Shown in pieces: positions 1-8,816 of a stretch of DNA of 64,000 bases. Source of the DNA: Branchipolynoe longqiensis (lineage: Eukaryota > Annelida > Polychaeta > Phyllodocida > Polynoidae); the NCBI GenBank assembly GCA_030323885.1, contig CM059192.1, positions 63,915,593 through 63,979,592 on the forward strand. The letters are read 5' to 3'. Each line of letters begins with the position of its first letter. Positions within the stretch are counted from its first letter, which is position 1. Below the pieces are notes generated by a model. The model saw only the letters and a list, made by a program, of their open reading frames with translations. It was not told the DNA's origin and searched no databases. A program made the translations under genes and the position numbers.

Positions 1-75
1 CATTTTGTGATAGTTAATCGGCGATTTACGGAAATCGGCGAAATCCGCGAACTTACGGAGATCTTCAATCCTTGA
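1..75. repeat. Fragment of a dispersed repeat
   Basis: Bases 1-75 resemble, in reverse orientation, 24128-24190. Both share a GCGAAATCCGCGAA core followed by CGGAGATCTT. This is probably the edge of an unclassified dispersed repeat. The window starts inside it, so its extent is unknown. Confidence 0.35.
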
Positions 76-104
76 AATATTTACTGAAGGCAGAGCTGCT
101 GTGC

Positions 105-379
105 TCACCTGCGAACTGGACTGAGGATCATCTGTAGCCCCTGCTGCGGAGCCCCCATGTACCCGCTGTATACGGGGCCTAAGGCACGGTTCTTGATGAC
201 GTCATCATTATTGCGGTAGCAGGGGTTGCGGCCATTGCAGGAGCAGTAGCGCATGCAGAGGACCAACAGGATGCAGACAACCGCTAGCAGCCCAGCAGTG
301 ACAGTGAGCAGCACAGTCAGTAAGGGCGGCGGCGTGCTGTCGGCTTTGATTTCCTTTGTGGTCACACTGGCAGGATCCA
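105..379 (-). CDS. Exon 15 of the host gene: transmembrane helix and cytoplasmic tail
   Basis: The acceptor TGTTGTGCAG lies just above 379, and the exon enters in phase 1, matching exon 14. It covers about residues 487-577 of the predicted protein. A Thr/Pro-rich juxtamembrane stretch ending in PPP is followed by a hydrophobic helix of about 24 residues (LLTVLLTVTAGLLAVVCILL and onward). A Cys-rich tail follows (CMRYCSCNGRNPC), whose cysteines next to the membrane could be palmitoylated. The frame ends in TGA at 107-105, which closes the chain at exactly 578 codons. However, CAG/GTGAGC at 109/108 is a good splice donor, so some transcripts may splice into an exon outside the window. The predicted topology is type I. 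Confidence 0.75.
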
Positions 380-394
380 CTGCACAACAGTCAC

Positions 395-1345
395 AGTAAG
401 CGTTGTAATGTAAGGTTATGTTAATTGTCGTAGTGTCTGGTTATGTTACTGGTTGTAATGTAAGGTTATGTTAATTGTTGTAGTGTCTGGTTTTGTTAAT
501 TGTCATAGTGTATGGTTCTGTTAATTGTTGTAGTGTCCGATTATGTTAATTGTTGTAGTGTCTGATTATGTTAATTGTTGTAGTGTCTGGTTATGTTAAT
601 TGTTGTAGTGTCTGGTTATGTTAATTGTTGTAGAGTATGGTTATGTTAATTGTTGTAGTGTATGGTTATGTTAATTGTTGTAGTGTCTGGTTATGTTAAT
701 TGTCGTAGTGTCTGGTTATGTTAATTGTCGCAGTGTCTGGTTATGTTAATTGTCATAGTGTCTGGTTATGTTAATTATTGTAGTGTATGGTTATGTTAAT
801 TATTGTAGTGTATGGTTATGTTAATTATTGTAGTGTATGGCTATGGTAATTGTTGTAGTGTATGGGTATGGTAATTATTGTAGAGTATGGCTATGGTAAT
901 TGATGTACTGTAAGGCTATGGTAAATGTTGTAGTGTATGGGTATGGTAATTGTTGTAGTGCTTGGCTATGGTAATTGATGTAGTGGATGTATATGGTAAT
1001 TGTTGTAGTGTATGGCTATGGTAATAGATGTAGCGTATGGCTATAGTAATTGATGTAGTGTATGGCTATGGTAATTGATATAGTGTATCGCTATGGTAAT
1101 TGTTGTAGTGTATGGCTATGGTAATTGTTTTAGTGTCTGGTTATGGTAGTTGTTGTAGTGTCTGGCTATGGTGATTATGGTAGTGTCTGGCTATGGTAAT
1201 TGTTGTAGTGTATGGCTATGGTCATTGTTGTAGTGTATGGCTATGGTAATTGTTGTAGTGTACAGTTGTTGTAATCGTTCTACTGTTCAGTTATGGTGAT
1301 TGGTGAAGTGCACAGTTATGGTTATGGTAATTGATGTAATAATAT
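395..1345. repeat. 25-bp AT-rich minisatellite, about 38 copies
   Basis: The unit is close to TCTGGTTATGTTAATTGTTG plus TAGTG. Copies drift along the array: GTTATGTTAATT dominates to about 830, then GCTATGGTAATT takes over. That pattern is expected from local amplification of variants. It lies in the last intron of the host gene and holds no plausible coding frame. Confidence 0.9.
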
Positions 1346-1445
1346 TACATCTGTGTTGCCTATCCCATATATTATTATTACTATATGGTTCGGGTAACTA
1401 CTGTAGTGTAGCATTGTGGACAGTGCAGACAACAGAAATACTAAC

Positions 1446-1510
1446 CAGTGTACTTGGTTCCAACTAGTCCTGTTTGCAGTGACTCTGCTACAACCTTCCT
1501 GACACCTGTG
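1446..1510 (-). CDS. Exon 14 of the host gene: end of the SEA-like region
   Basis: A 65-nt exon with acceptor ATATCCTCAG above 1510 and donor CACTG/GTTAGT at 1446/1445. It enters in phase 2 and leaves in phase 1, joining exons 13 and 15 in frame. It encodes STGVRKVVAESLQTGLVGTK and two more residues (about 465-486). It follows the strand-helix pattern of the SEA-like region begun in exon 12. A second acceptor, TTCTCCCAG, lies 12 nt upstream in the same frame and would add four residues. Entering directly from exon 12 would be out of frame, which is why the small exon 13 is needed. Confidence 0.65.
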
Positions 1511-1758
1511 CTGAGGATATTGCTGGGAGAACCAGCAGAGCTTGGTGGCTTGGTGTTAAAAACCACGTTGAAATCCACTTTAATACTCCCGGAACTGTGA
1601 ATTCAAAATCAAAAAGGGTGTGCACACTGAAAGTGTTAGTAATATTCACTTTTACTGTGATTAATACATGGCGTGTTTGTCTGAATTCCCACTTCTGCCG
1701 TAGGTGGTGCATCGTGTCAACTTCAGCTCACTCCCCATGACCCAGTTTTAGTTATATG

Positions 1759-2097
1759 TAGTTTTTGTTTGTTGTTTTACATCCTAGCAACATCTAAGGT
1801 CATATCAGGACAGGTACTGACTTGTGACAGTGCACACTAATGGTGACTTTTATAGTGTTGCCCCCCTGGGAGACCAGGCCGCCAGCACCATGACTTGATA
1901 TCCCACTCAGTCACATTATCCTGACACTGAGCCAACCAGTCCTTGCCCTATCCTAAGAAGGCCAAGCGCCTGGCTAGGAAGCGACAAGTATCAATTTTTA
2001 AGCCATTGGTTTGACTCGACCAGGGTTTGAACCCTCGATCCCATGGTCTACCAACACGGGAGACGGACACTCTAACTCATTCGGCCATCCCGTCTGG
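1759..2097 (-). mobile_element. tRNA-headed SINE, family A, near full length
   Basis: On the minus strand the head reads GGATGGCCGAATGAGTTAGA (A-box-like), then GGGTTCAAACCCTGG (B-box-like), with a long variable arm as in tRNA-Leu or tRNA-Ser. A body of about 230 bp follows. The 3' end reads GATGTTGCTAGGATGTAAAA with a (CAAA)n tail. Other copies or pieces lie near 2.3, 21.9, 34.4, 43.7, 52.7, 53.1, 53.6, 55.3 and 62.9 kb. RNA polymerase III transcription is expected for the family. The LINE that mobilises it cannot be told from this sequence. Confidence 0.85.
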
Positions 2098-2254
2098 TGG
2101 TTCTATGTAGTAGTTATGTTTTCACTCACTCAATCAGCTAAGTGGCCCAGTTTAGCCTTGCTCTGTAGAGCATTTCTTGTTTGTTTTTGGTATATTGGTT
2201 GATTAAGCAGGGGAAATTTCAATCGCAGACAATTGGTCTTCCTCATTCTCATTC

Positions 2255-2375
2255 CACTGCTCCTTGCCCTACCCTAATAATGCCGAGTGCCAGGCTAGGT
2301 AGCGACAAATATCAGTGCTTAAGTCATTGGTTTGGCTCGGCCAGGGTTTGAACCCAGGGATTCGACTTCCATGAC
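2255..2375 (-). mobile_element. SINE family A fragment
   Basis: It matches the junction of the SINE body and the 3' half of the tRNA head (the TAGCGACAAATATCAG region, then GGTTTGAACCC). Both ends are missing. The 27-bp repeat array starts at its right edge. Confidence 0.7.
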
Positions 2376-2385
2376 CTACCAGAAG

Positions 2386-2537
2386 AGTGCAGGATTCCCA
2401 CCAGTCAACTACAATGTAGGGTTCCCACCAGTCAACTACAGTACAGGATTCCCACCAGTCAACTACAGTGCAGGGTTCCCACCAGTCAACTACAGTGCAG
2501 GATTCCCACCAGTCAACTACAGTGCAGGATTCCCACT
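2386..2537. repeat. 27-bp minisatellite, about 5.6 copies
   Basis: The unit is GGATTCCCACCAGTCAACTA plus CAGTGCA. The period is a multiple of three, so the plus strand stays open as GFPPVNYSA repeats. That openness is a by-product of the period; I see no splice sites or gene context for it. Confidence 0.85.
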
Positions 2538-2597
2538 AACTTATAATATGGATCCTACATCAATATCAAACTACTTATACAAACTATAGGCCCATCC

Positions 2598-2662
2598 TCA
2601 GATTACCCTGAAGATCACTTTAGTTCCTCAGATTACCCTGAAGATCACTTTAGTTCCTAAGG
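2598..2662. repeat. 30-bp direct duplication
   Basis: Two adjacent copies of a unit starting TCCTCAGATTACCCTGAAGA and ending TCACTTTAGT. It may be an early stage of array growth. The rest of 2663-2940 is AT-rich intron in which I see nothing. Confidence 0.8.
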
Positions 2663-2945
2663 CTGACCCTACCTCAAACCATCCTTGTAACAAACAGTAT
2701 CACACTTCTCGAAATATTTCCTACTTATGCCCCCTTACTAACTATTGCCATGGTAATCTAATATAGTTCACTACCTCCGATATCTTAATTTGTTATAATC
2801 TTACTCATTGCCTATTTAATTCATATCAATGCTTTACTCTATATTTTCTTGTAAATGTCTACCTATATTGCTATCACTTTGTTTAGTATGTTAGTGTGTT
2901 GCAGCATTTGTCAGTAGGGCTGGAAGATCAGTGTCTTGTGCACCC

Positions 2946-2947
<2 letters not shown>

Positions 2948-2994
<47 letters not shown>

Positions 2995-3069
2995 ATGTGA
3001 GCAGTATATATAGTTTATAGTGAATAGTATATATAGTAATTATATATATAGTAATTATATATATAGTAA
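2948..3069. repeat. (TA)n microsatellite and ATATATAGTAATT repeats
   Basis: About 40 bases of alternating TA are followed by degenerate TATATATAGTAATTATATA units. It is simple-sequence DNA in the intron between exons 13 and 14. Confidence 0.9.
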
Positions 3070-3169
3070 GTCTGTGTCGAGTCACAAAATCAGAAACTGA
3101 TGGTATAGTCTAATGGTACACAACTGGCTCTGGACACCGTATGTAGGAGGTCCCTGAATGTGCGCGAAT

Positions 3170-4687
3170 GGCATTTCCCTGGTGAGCAAAATGCATTGAA
3201 GTGGTATTTCCCTGAATCACACCATGGTGAGCTGAATGCATCCAAGTGGTATTTCCCTGAATCACACAAAGGTGAGCTGAATGAATACAAGTGGTATTTC
3301 CCTGAATCACACCATGGTAAGTTGAATGCATACAAGTGGTATTTCGCTGAATCACACCAAGGTGAGCTGAATGAATACAAGTGGTATTTCCCTGAATCAC
3401 ACCATGGTAAGCTGAATCTATACAAGTGACATTTCCCTGAATCACACCAAGGTGAGCTGAATGCATACAAGTGGTATTTCCCTGAATCACACCATGGTGA
3501 GCTGAATGCATACAAGTGGTATTTCCCTGAATGTCACCCTGGTAAGTTGAATGAATACAAGTGGTATTCCTCTGAATCACACCATGGTAAGTTGAATGTA
3601 TACAAGTGACATTTCCCTGAATCACACCATGGTGAGCTGAATGCATACAAGTGACATTTCCCTGAATCACACCAAGGTGAGCTGAATGCATTCAAGTGGT
3701 ATTTCCCTGAATCACACCATGGTGAGCTGAATGAATACAAGTGGTATTCCTCTGAATCACACCATGGTAAGCTGAATGTATACAAGTGACATTTCCCTGA
3801 ATCACACCATGGTGAGCTGAATGCATACAAGTGGTATTTCCCTGAATCACACCATGGTGAGCTGAATGAATACAAGTGGTATTCCTCTGAATCACACCAT
3901 GGTAAGTTGAATGTATACAAGTGACATTTCCCTGAAACACACCATGGTGAGCTGAATGCATACAAGTGGTATTTCCCTGAATCACACCAAGGTAACTTGA
4001 ATGCATACAAGTGGTATTTCCCTGAATGTCACCCTGGTAAGTTGAATGAATCCAAGTGGTATTTCCCTGAATGTCACCGTGGTAAGTTGAATGCATACAA
4101 GTGGTATTTCCCTGAATCACACCATGGTGAGCTGAATGAATACAAGTGGTATTTCCCTGAATCACACCATGGTGAGCTGAATGCATACAAGTGACATTTC
4201 CCTGAATCACACCAAGGTAAGTTGAATGTATACAAGTGGCATTTCCCTGAATCACACCATGGTAAGCTGAATGTATACAAGTGACATTTCCCTGAATCAC
4301 ACCATGGTGAGCTGAATGTATACAAGTGGTATTTCCCTGAATCACACCATGGTGAGCTGAATGCATACAAGTGGTATTTCCCTGAATCACACCATGGTGA
4401 GCTGAATGCATTCAAGTGGTATTTCCCTGAATCACACCATGGTGAGCTGAATGCATACAACTGGTATTTCCCTGAATCACACCATGGTGAGCTGAATGCA
4501 TTCAAGTGGTATTTCCCTGAATCACACCATGGTGAGCTGAATGCATACAAGTGGTGTTTCCCTGAATCACACCATGGTGAGCTGAATGTATACAAGTGAC
4601 ATTTCCCTAAATCACACCATGGTTGAACAAGTGGCATTTCCCTGAATTCTGGCATGGTGAGATGAATGGTGTGAATGACATTTACCT
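3170..4687. repeat. 45-bp minisatellite, about 32 copies, grown from an exon/intron junction
   Basis: The unit contains CTGAATCACACCATGGTGAG then CTGAATGCATACAAGTGGTA. Because 45 is divisible by three, several frames stay open on both strands as repeats such as MHSAHHGVIQGNTTC; I treat these as by-products. The last, most diverged unit (about 4643-4687) overlaps the 3' end of exon 13 and its donor. There CATTCAG/GTAAATGTCATTC aligns with ATTCAGGGAAATGTCACTTG of the regular unit. The array therefore looks seeded from the junction, with GT changed to GG in the amplified copies. Confidence 0.85.
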
Positions 4688-4750
4688 GAATGTTGGCGTG
4701 GTAATGCTTTTGAAGACGGTTCCATATTTCTTCTTCATTGCCTTCGTTAT
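4686..4750 (-). CDS. Exon 13 of the host gene (small, 65 nt)
   Basis: The acceptor is a good pyrimidine-rich stretch (TTTTGCTGTTTTCAATATTTTAG; the AG ends at 4751), and the donor is CATTCAG/GTAAATG at 4686/4685. It enters in phase 0 and leaves in phase 2, exactly the shift needed to connect exon 12 (ends phase 0) to exon 14 (enters phase 2). It encodes ITKAMKKKYGTVFKSITTPT plus one residue (about 444-464). That suits an amphipathic helix and strand in the middle of an SEA-like fold. The neighbouring minisatellite begins at its 3' edge. The main doubt is its small size. Confidence 0.6.
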
Positions 4751-5603
4751 CTAAAATATTGAAAACAGCAAAACTGAAGATAGCATTTAATAAATGCCGA
4801 GAGTTGATAGGGAACCTTATTTCAGCTGTCATTCCTGTGTGCAATGGGCCAACAATGCTCTGAAGAAAATGATAATAGCGGGTTTCTGATTCACAGCATA
4901 GACCAGGTTGGATGACATGAGAATTCTCCACAAGCCCCTCACTATAGCAGCATATGGTAACTGCAACACTTGCTATTCGGACTGCACTTCGTCCACACCC
5001 CTCTCTATCTCCTCTCCCCTGGCCTTGCTCCTCCTTGATATGTCTGAAAAGAGTTCCAGGAGGGGGGAGCACAGCAGCATTTCACTTTCTACTCTTACTC
5101 TGTCCATGTCTTTGGCTCGCTGGATGGTCGCCATAGAGCAAATAGACCCAGTACTTTGACTCAACTCTCCTCATTTCTTTCCGAGACTCTACCTTTTTTT
5201 TTTTTTTCTCCCAGGCATACTTCTCAGCCTGACCAACGGAGTTGTGTGCTTGGGTGGGGCCCTTTGCCTTTAGATTTCTCTCGCTTTGTTCTCGTTGCTG
5301 GAACCGCTGGACCCATCTTTACCCGCCCTTCTTAAGAAACACTTGCTGCTGTCTGCTGGATACAAGTGCTGTGCTACCGCCAGACCGGAGATTCTGGACC
5401 GCCCCAACGACTCATCGTTTAATCGTTGTAAAGACAAACCCCAACTTCTACAACCGTCCCACCAGAAGATTATTCTTCAACCAAAGATTGGTCCAATTTA
5501 TCGGAGCCTCTCTATAATGTTGCAGTTCTGCAACTGGTAACAGTCGTAAGGTTACAAACAACCCAGTATCTATATATGGTAACTGCTTTCATTTCAGATT
5601 TGG
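4751..5603. other. Unassigned stretch with short open frames
   Basis: On the minus strand an open frame runs from about 5072 into the 45-bp array. Its non-repetitive part matches no family I know. Two splice-like sites are visible: ATGGACAGA/GTAAGAGT on the minus strand near 5098, and a long T-tract ending CTCCCAG on the plus strand near 5213. Neither could be tied to a coherent model. The frame after the plus-strand acceptor stops at once. I call no gene here. Confidence 0.3.
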
Positions 5604-5830
5604 TTAAAGTTGCATAGTCCGATGGTTTTTAACTTGTGCCATTTTCTGAGATAACTACTATGATTAGGTGGATCATTATAACTTCTTTACTTTAAATTAA
5701 AGTGACTTTCATCTTAAATGGCTAACTTTGAAGATATTTGAAGTGAAAACATTCCAAATTAATTTCGGCAAGCATATCAAAATTCTGTGTCTACAGACTT
5801 CAGTAGTAAAATGTTTGATTAAATCGGCTT
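5604..5830 (-). mobile_element. MITE family B, truncated copy
   Basis: It begins with the family terminus AAAGTTGCATAGTCCGATGG and is inverted relative to the other copies. It keeps internal blocks such as GGCAAGC...CTACAGACTTCAGTAGTAA but lacks the far terminus. Family B is seen complete at 21138, 38171 and 55618. Confidence 0.7.
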
Positions 5831-6272
5831 CGTATCACCTTCTAGGTGACAACGGCTGCTTAACGAGTATACTGGTACCTAAGTTGGATCTGTAGGAACA
5901 AATCTAGGTCAGTTTTATTGTTGTGAAAATCAGACGCTTTTCATATGACTATGCAGCTTTAAAAGGATGACTATTTTTGGATTTTTCTTTTGGAGGGGGG
6001 GGGGGGAATTAGTATGTTTTGTGAAATTGTTAATATGGGATATTTTGAAGTCATTTTTAAAACCTTACCGAGTACCTTAACATAAATGAAATGTTCATAA
6101 CGCTCTAATAACATTTTGTGACATAACTATAACGTTTATTTGCGCGAGGGTGGGGGCGGGGGGGGGGGGTTGATGGGGGCGCGGGGGCGGGGAGAAGGGA
6201 GAATGAGTTCTGGAGACTGGGTTAGGTGAGTTGTCAGAGTATAGCCGTTGTTTTATAGCGCAATAAACTTAC

Positions 6273-6397
6273 AGGGGCCGTTACAATTGCAACGAGTGCC
6301 TTGGCCGCGGTGGAGGACGGGTTCTTGAGGTTGTCATCAAAGTCTTGATTCAGCTTAAAAGACACGGCCACTAAAACATCGGAGCCGCCACTGCTGC
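6273..6397 (-). CDS. Exon 12 of the host gene: start of the SEA-like region
   Basis: Acceptor CTCTCCATACAG above 6397; donor GGCCCCT/GTAAGT at 6273/6272. It enters in phase 1 and leaves in phase 0; the other two frames contain stops. It encodes about residues 402-443, including SDVLVAVSFKLNQDFDDNLK followed by NPSSTAAKALVAIV. A hydrophobic strand, then F..(D)L.(N/D)P.S and a helix is the opening pattern of SEA domains, which often sit just outside the membrane in mucin-like proteins. The usual SEA autocleavage motif GSVVV is not evident in the next exons. I call it SEA-like only. Confidence 0.75.
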
Positions 6398-6447
6398 CTG
6401 TATGGAGAGGGAGTCAGTCCACTGTTAGTGTTGGCGTAGATAAAAGA

Positions 6448-6663
6448 TTCACAATTCAATGGAAGCTATTACTGCAGAAACCTATAGTGTCAGAGTTTTA
6501 GCGTGCTTGCCAACATTAAGTGTGCATTTAAAATATCTCAAAAGTTAGCCAGTTAAAATAAAGGTTGCTTTATACTTAGAGTAAGGTAAGTGATCAAACC
6601 TAATATATATGTATCTCAGAAAATGTAAGACACTCAAAACCACCGGACTGTGCAACTTTAAGT
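6448..6663 (+). mobile_element. MITE family B, truncated copy
   Basis: It carries the 3' half of the family: TATTACTGCAGAAACCTATA, ATATCTCAAAAGTTAGCCAG, and the closing terminus CGGACTGTGCAACTTTA. The 5' terminus is missing. It points towards the inverted partial copy at 5604-5830, so the two could be a broken pair around exon 12. Confidence 0.7.
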
Positions 6664-6759
6664 AAAGAAGAGACGTGAAGCAGGAGGCCGCTGCAGGCGG
6701 AGTAGGTGGCCGGTTTATAAGGGGGAGAAGGGGGAGGCGAGAAAGCTCCGAGGGGCGAC

Positions 6760-7735
6760 CAGCGGGGAGGTGTTAGGCGAGCGGTCAGGTGTTAGCGGCG
6801 GAGGGTGTGTCAGCGGCGAGGTGTCAGCGGCGAGGTGTCATCGGCGAGGTGTCATCGGCGAGGTGTCATCGGCGAGCAGGAGCGGTCAGGTGTTACCGGC
6901 GAGGTGTCAGCGGCGTAGGGTGTCAGCGGCGAGGTGTCAGCGGCTTGGGGTGTCAGCGGCGAGCAGGAGCAGTCAGGTGTTAGCTGCGAGGTGTTAGCAG
7001 CGAGGTGTTAGCAGCGAGGTGTTAGCAGCGAGGTGTTAGTGGCAAGGTGTCAGCGGCGGGGTTCAGCGGCGAGGTGTCAGCGGCGAGGTGTCAGCGGCGA
7101 AGTGTCAGCGGCGAAGTGTCAGCGGCGAGGTGTCAGCGGCGAGGTGTCAGCTGCGAAGTGTCAGCGGCGAAGTGTCAGCGGCGAAGTGTCAGTGGCGAGG
7201 TGTCAGTGGCGAGGTGTCAGCGGCGAGGTGTCAGCGGCGGGGTGTCAGCGGCGAGGTGTCAGCGGCGAAGTGTCAGCGGCGAGGTGTCAGCGGCGAGGTG
7301 TCAGCGGCGAAGTGTTAGCGGCGAGGTGTCAGCGGCGAAGTATCAGCGGCGAAGTGTCAGTGGTGAGGTGTTAGCGGCGAGGTGTTAGCGGCGAGGTGTT
7401 AGCGGCGAGGTGTTAGCGGCGAGGTGTCAGCGGCGAGGTGTCAGCGGCGAGGTGTTAGCGGCGAGGTGTCAGCGGCGAGGTGTCAGCGGCGAGGTGTCAG
7501 TGGCGAGGTGTTAGCGGCGAGGTGTCAGTGGCGAGGTGTCAGTGGCGAGGTGTTAGTGGTGGGGTGTTAGCGGCGAGGTGTCAGCGGCGAGGTGTTAGCG
7601 GCGAGGTGTCATCGGCGAGGTGTCAGCGGCGAGGTGTCAGCGGCGAGGTGTCAGTGGCGAGTTGTCAGCAGCGAGGTGTCAGCGGCGAGGTGTCAGCGGC
7701 GAGGTGTCAGCGGCGAGGTGTCAGCGGCGAAGGGG
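6760..7735. repeat. 14-bp CpG-rich minisatellite, about 65 copies
   Basis: The unit is GGCGAGGTGTCAGC with common variants (AAG for GAG, TTAGC for TCAGC, GTGGC for GCGGC). It is the most GC- and CpG-rich block in the window and lies in the intron between exons 11 and 12. A period of 14 keeps no single frame in phase per unit, yet 42 bp (three units) repeats in frame, which explains the long Arg/Cys/Ser frames. No promoter or splice context suggests translation. Confidence 0.9.
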
Positions 7736-8164
7736 GGGGGGTGCGTCTTCTCCCGCCGCGAATCAACCGTAATCCAAGCATTACGATCAAATGCGCCAGC
7801 GGGATCCAACGAGCAGCAGTTTCGGGCTCACTCAGTTCGTAGATGGTGGGGGTGGTGTGGGGGGGGGTGGGGTGGGGTGGTGTGGGGGTGGAGAGGGGTG
7901 GGGGGTCCTGCATAGTACGTGATGAAGGCGATGGAGAGAGTGTGCATGGGCGGAGGGGATGAACAATATTACTTTGCATACACCCGTCAATCCCCACTTG
8001 TTGATGATGTCAGTTGTGCAGATAATATAAAGCACACCCTCTCACTCAAAGCATATGTGCATACACGTCCTAATCTGGACGCATTAAGCAGCATGTCCTA
8101 TATAGAGAGCATAACATGGCAAATACTACATTACTCCTAAAAGGCACAAAAAGGCAATACGTAC
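7736..8164. other. Intron sequence with a G-rich tract
   Basis: A G/T-rich run at about 7845-7905 is followed by intron that, from about 8030, is duplicated at 19300-19450 together with the micro-exon. Otherwise I see nothing in it. Confidence 0.4.
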
Positions 8165-8197
8165 TGGTTGTCGCTGCGCTGGTTGTCAGAGTCGTGG
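8165..8197 (-). CDS. Exon 11 of the host gene: Thr-rich micro-exon
   Basis: A 33-nt exon with acceptor TCAATTTAG above 8197 and donor ACCA/GTACGT at 8165/8164. Phase 1 to phase 1, so skipping it keeps the frame. It adds eleven residues, TTTLTTSAATT with the shared codon, which suits an O-glycosylated stalk between the Cys modules and the SEA-like region. Exon 10 at 19396-19419 is a paralogue with similar flanking intron, so the pair arose by duplication of an exon-containing segment. Confidence 0.65.
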
Positions 8198-8241
8198 CTA
8201 AATTGAAAAAAAAAGAAATTATGAATATATATATATATATA

Positions 8242-8656
8242 TAGGATAATTATGTGACACTTACCTTGGTACAGTTGACACATAATTGTTGTTTTACCGA
8301 GTCCGAGGCCTCGGCTATTTGTAGTCCAGTGAGATATAGCACTCCCGCCCGATCAAACATTTCCTTTTTTCCTTTTCCTATTTCCTATTCCAATTTCGTC
8401 GCCCATCCAAGTACTGACGGGGCTCAAGCGTTGCTTAACTTTGGTGATCAGATGAGAACCAGTGTTTCCTATGTGATATTAGCTCTTATAGCAATTTTGC
8501 TCAAATCTCCTTCGGAAACCGAAGCCCAGAAACCTCCAACATAATGGGAAGGGAGGGTGGGACTGGACTACAAATATCCGAGGCCTCGGACTCAGTAATA
8601 CTAACAACAATTATGTGTCAACTGTACCAAGGTAAGTCTCACATAATTGTCCATGT
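8242..8656. repeat. Inverted repeat with 88-91-bp arms flanking 5S-like DNA
   Basis: The arms 8242-8328 and 8566-8656 are reverse complements at most positions. Each includes TTACCTTGGTACAGTTGACA, then CATAATTGTTGTT, and an internal palindrome CCGAGGCCTCGG. The left arm runs on into CCAGTGAGATATAGCACTCC, which matches (inverted) the right terminus of the DIRS-type element at 18507-18560. The structure is therefore probably terminal-repeat DNA of a DIRS-like element, left of the retrotransposon that starts near 8.7 kb. Confidence 0.75.
8398..8485 (-). pseudogene. 5S rRNA-derived segment
   Basis: Minus-strand sequence reads TTCTCATCTGATCACCAAAG, TTAAGCAACG and CAGTACTTGGATGGGCGAC in the order and spacing of animal 5S rRNA, including the internal control region. 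The 5' and 3' thirds of a normal 5S gene are absent or unrecognisable, and several conserved bases differ. It is either a decayed 5S copy or the 5S-derived head of a SINE3-like element. It sits in the loop between the inverted arms. Confidence 0.75.
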
Positions 8657-8816
8657 TGCCGGAAACATGCATAATTCAAAAACACTGACGACGGGCTGAT
8701 ATTATGAATACCATAGATACCGTTCGTAGCGCGCGTCGCTACGTAAAAAGTTAACTTCCGGTAGTAGATTCAAAGGCTAATCCAGTCCTTACCTGACCGT
8801 CGCTGAAGTCGGTTCA

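Noticed and set aside
3108..3155. tRNA-like stretch TGGTATAGTCTAATGGTACA
   Set aside because: A-box-like only; no B box, acceptor stem or anticodon arm could be folded.
3090..5072. Overlapping minus-strand frames of 141-332 codons over the 45-bp array
   Set aside because: Period of 45 keeps all frames open on both strands. Only the 65-nt segment called exon 13 at the array edge has splice sites and phase support.
4973..5164. Possible first exon of another gene (MATIQRAKDMDR followed by a GTAAGA donor)
   Set aside because: Start context and donor are plausible but no downstream exon in phase could be found on the minus strand and the peptide matches nothing I know.
5213..5540. Plus-strand acceptor (T-tract, CTCCCAG) followed by hydrophobic codons
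   Set aside because: The frame resembling a membrane helix meets a stop after about 18 codons, and no donor follows; left unannotated.
1446..6397. Direct splice from exon 12 to exon 14
   Set aside because: Exon 12 ends in phase 0, whereas the frame of exon 14 that joins the transmembrane exon needs phase 1 or 2. The small exon 13 resolves this.
7707..8035. Pro/Thr-rich minus-strand frames
   Set aside because: They cover G/T-rich low-complexity DNA; no homology and no splice support.
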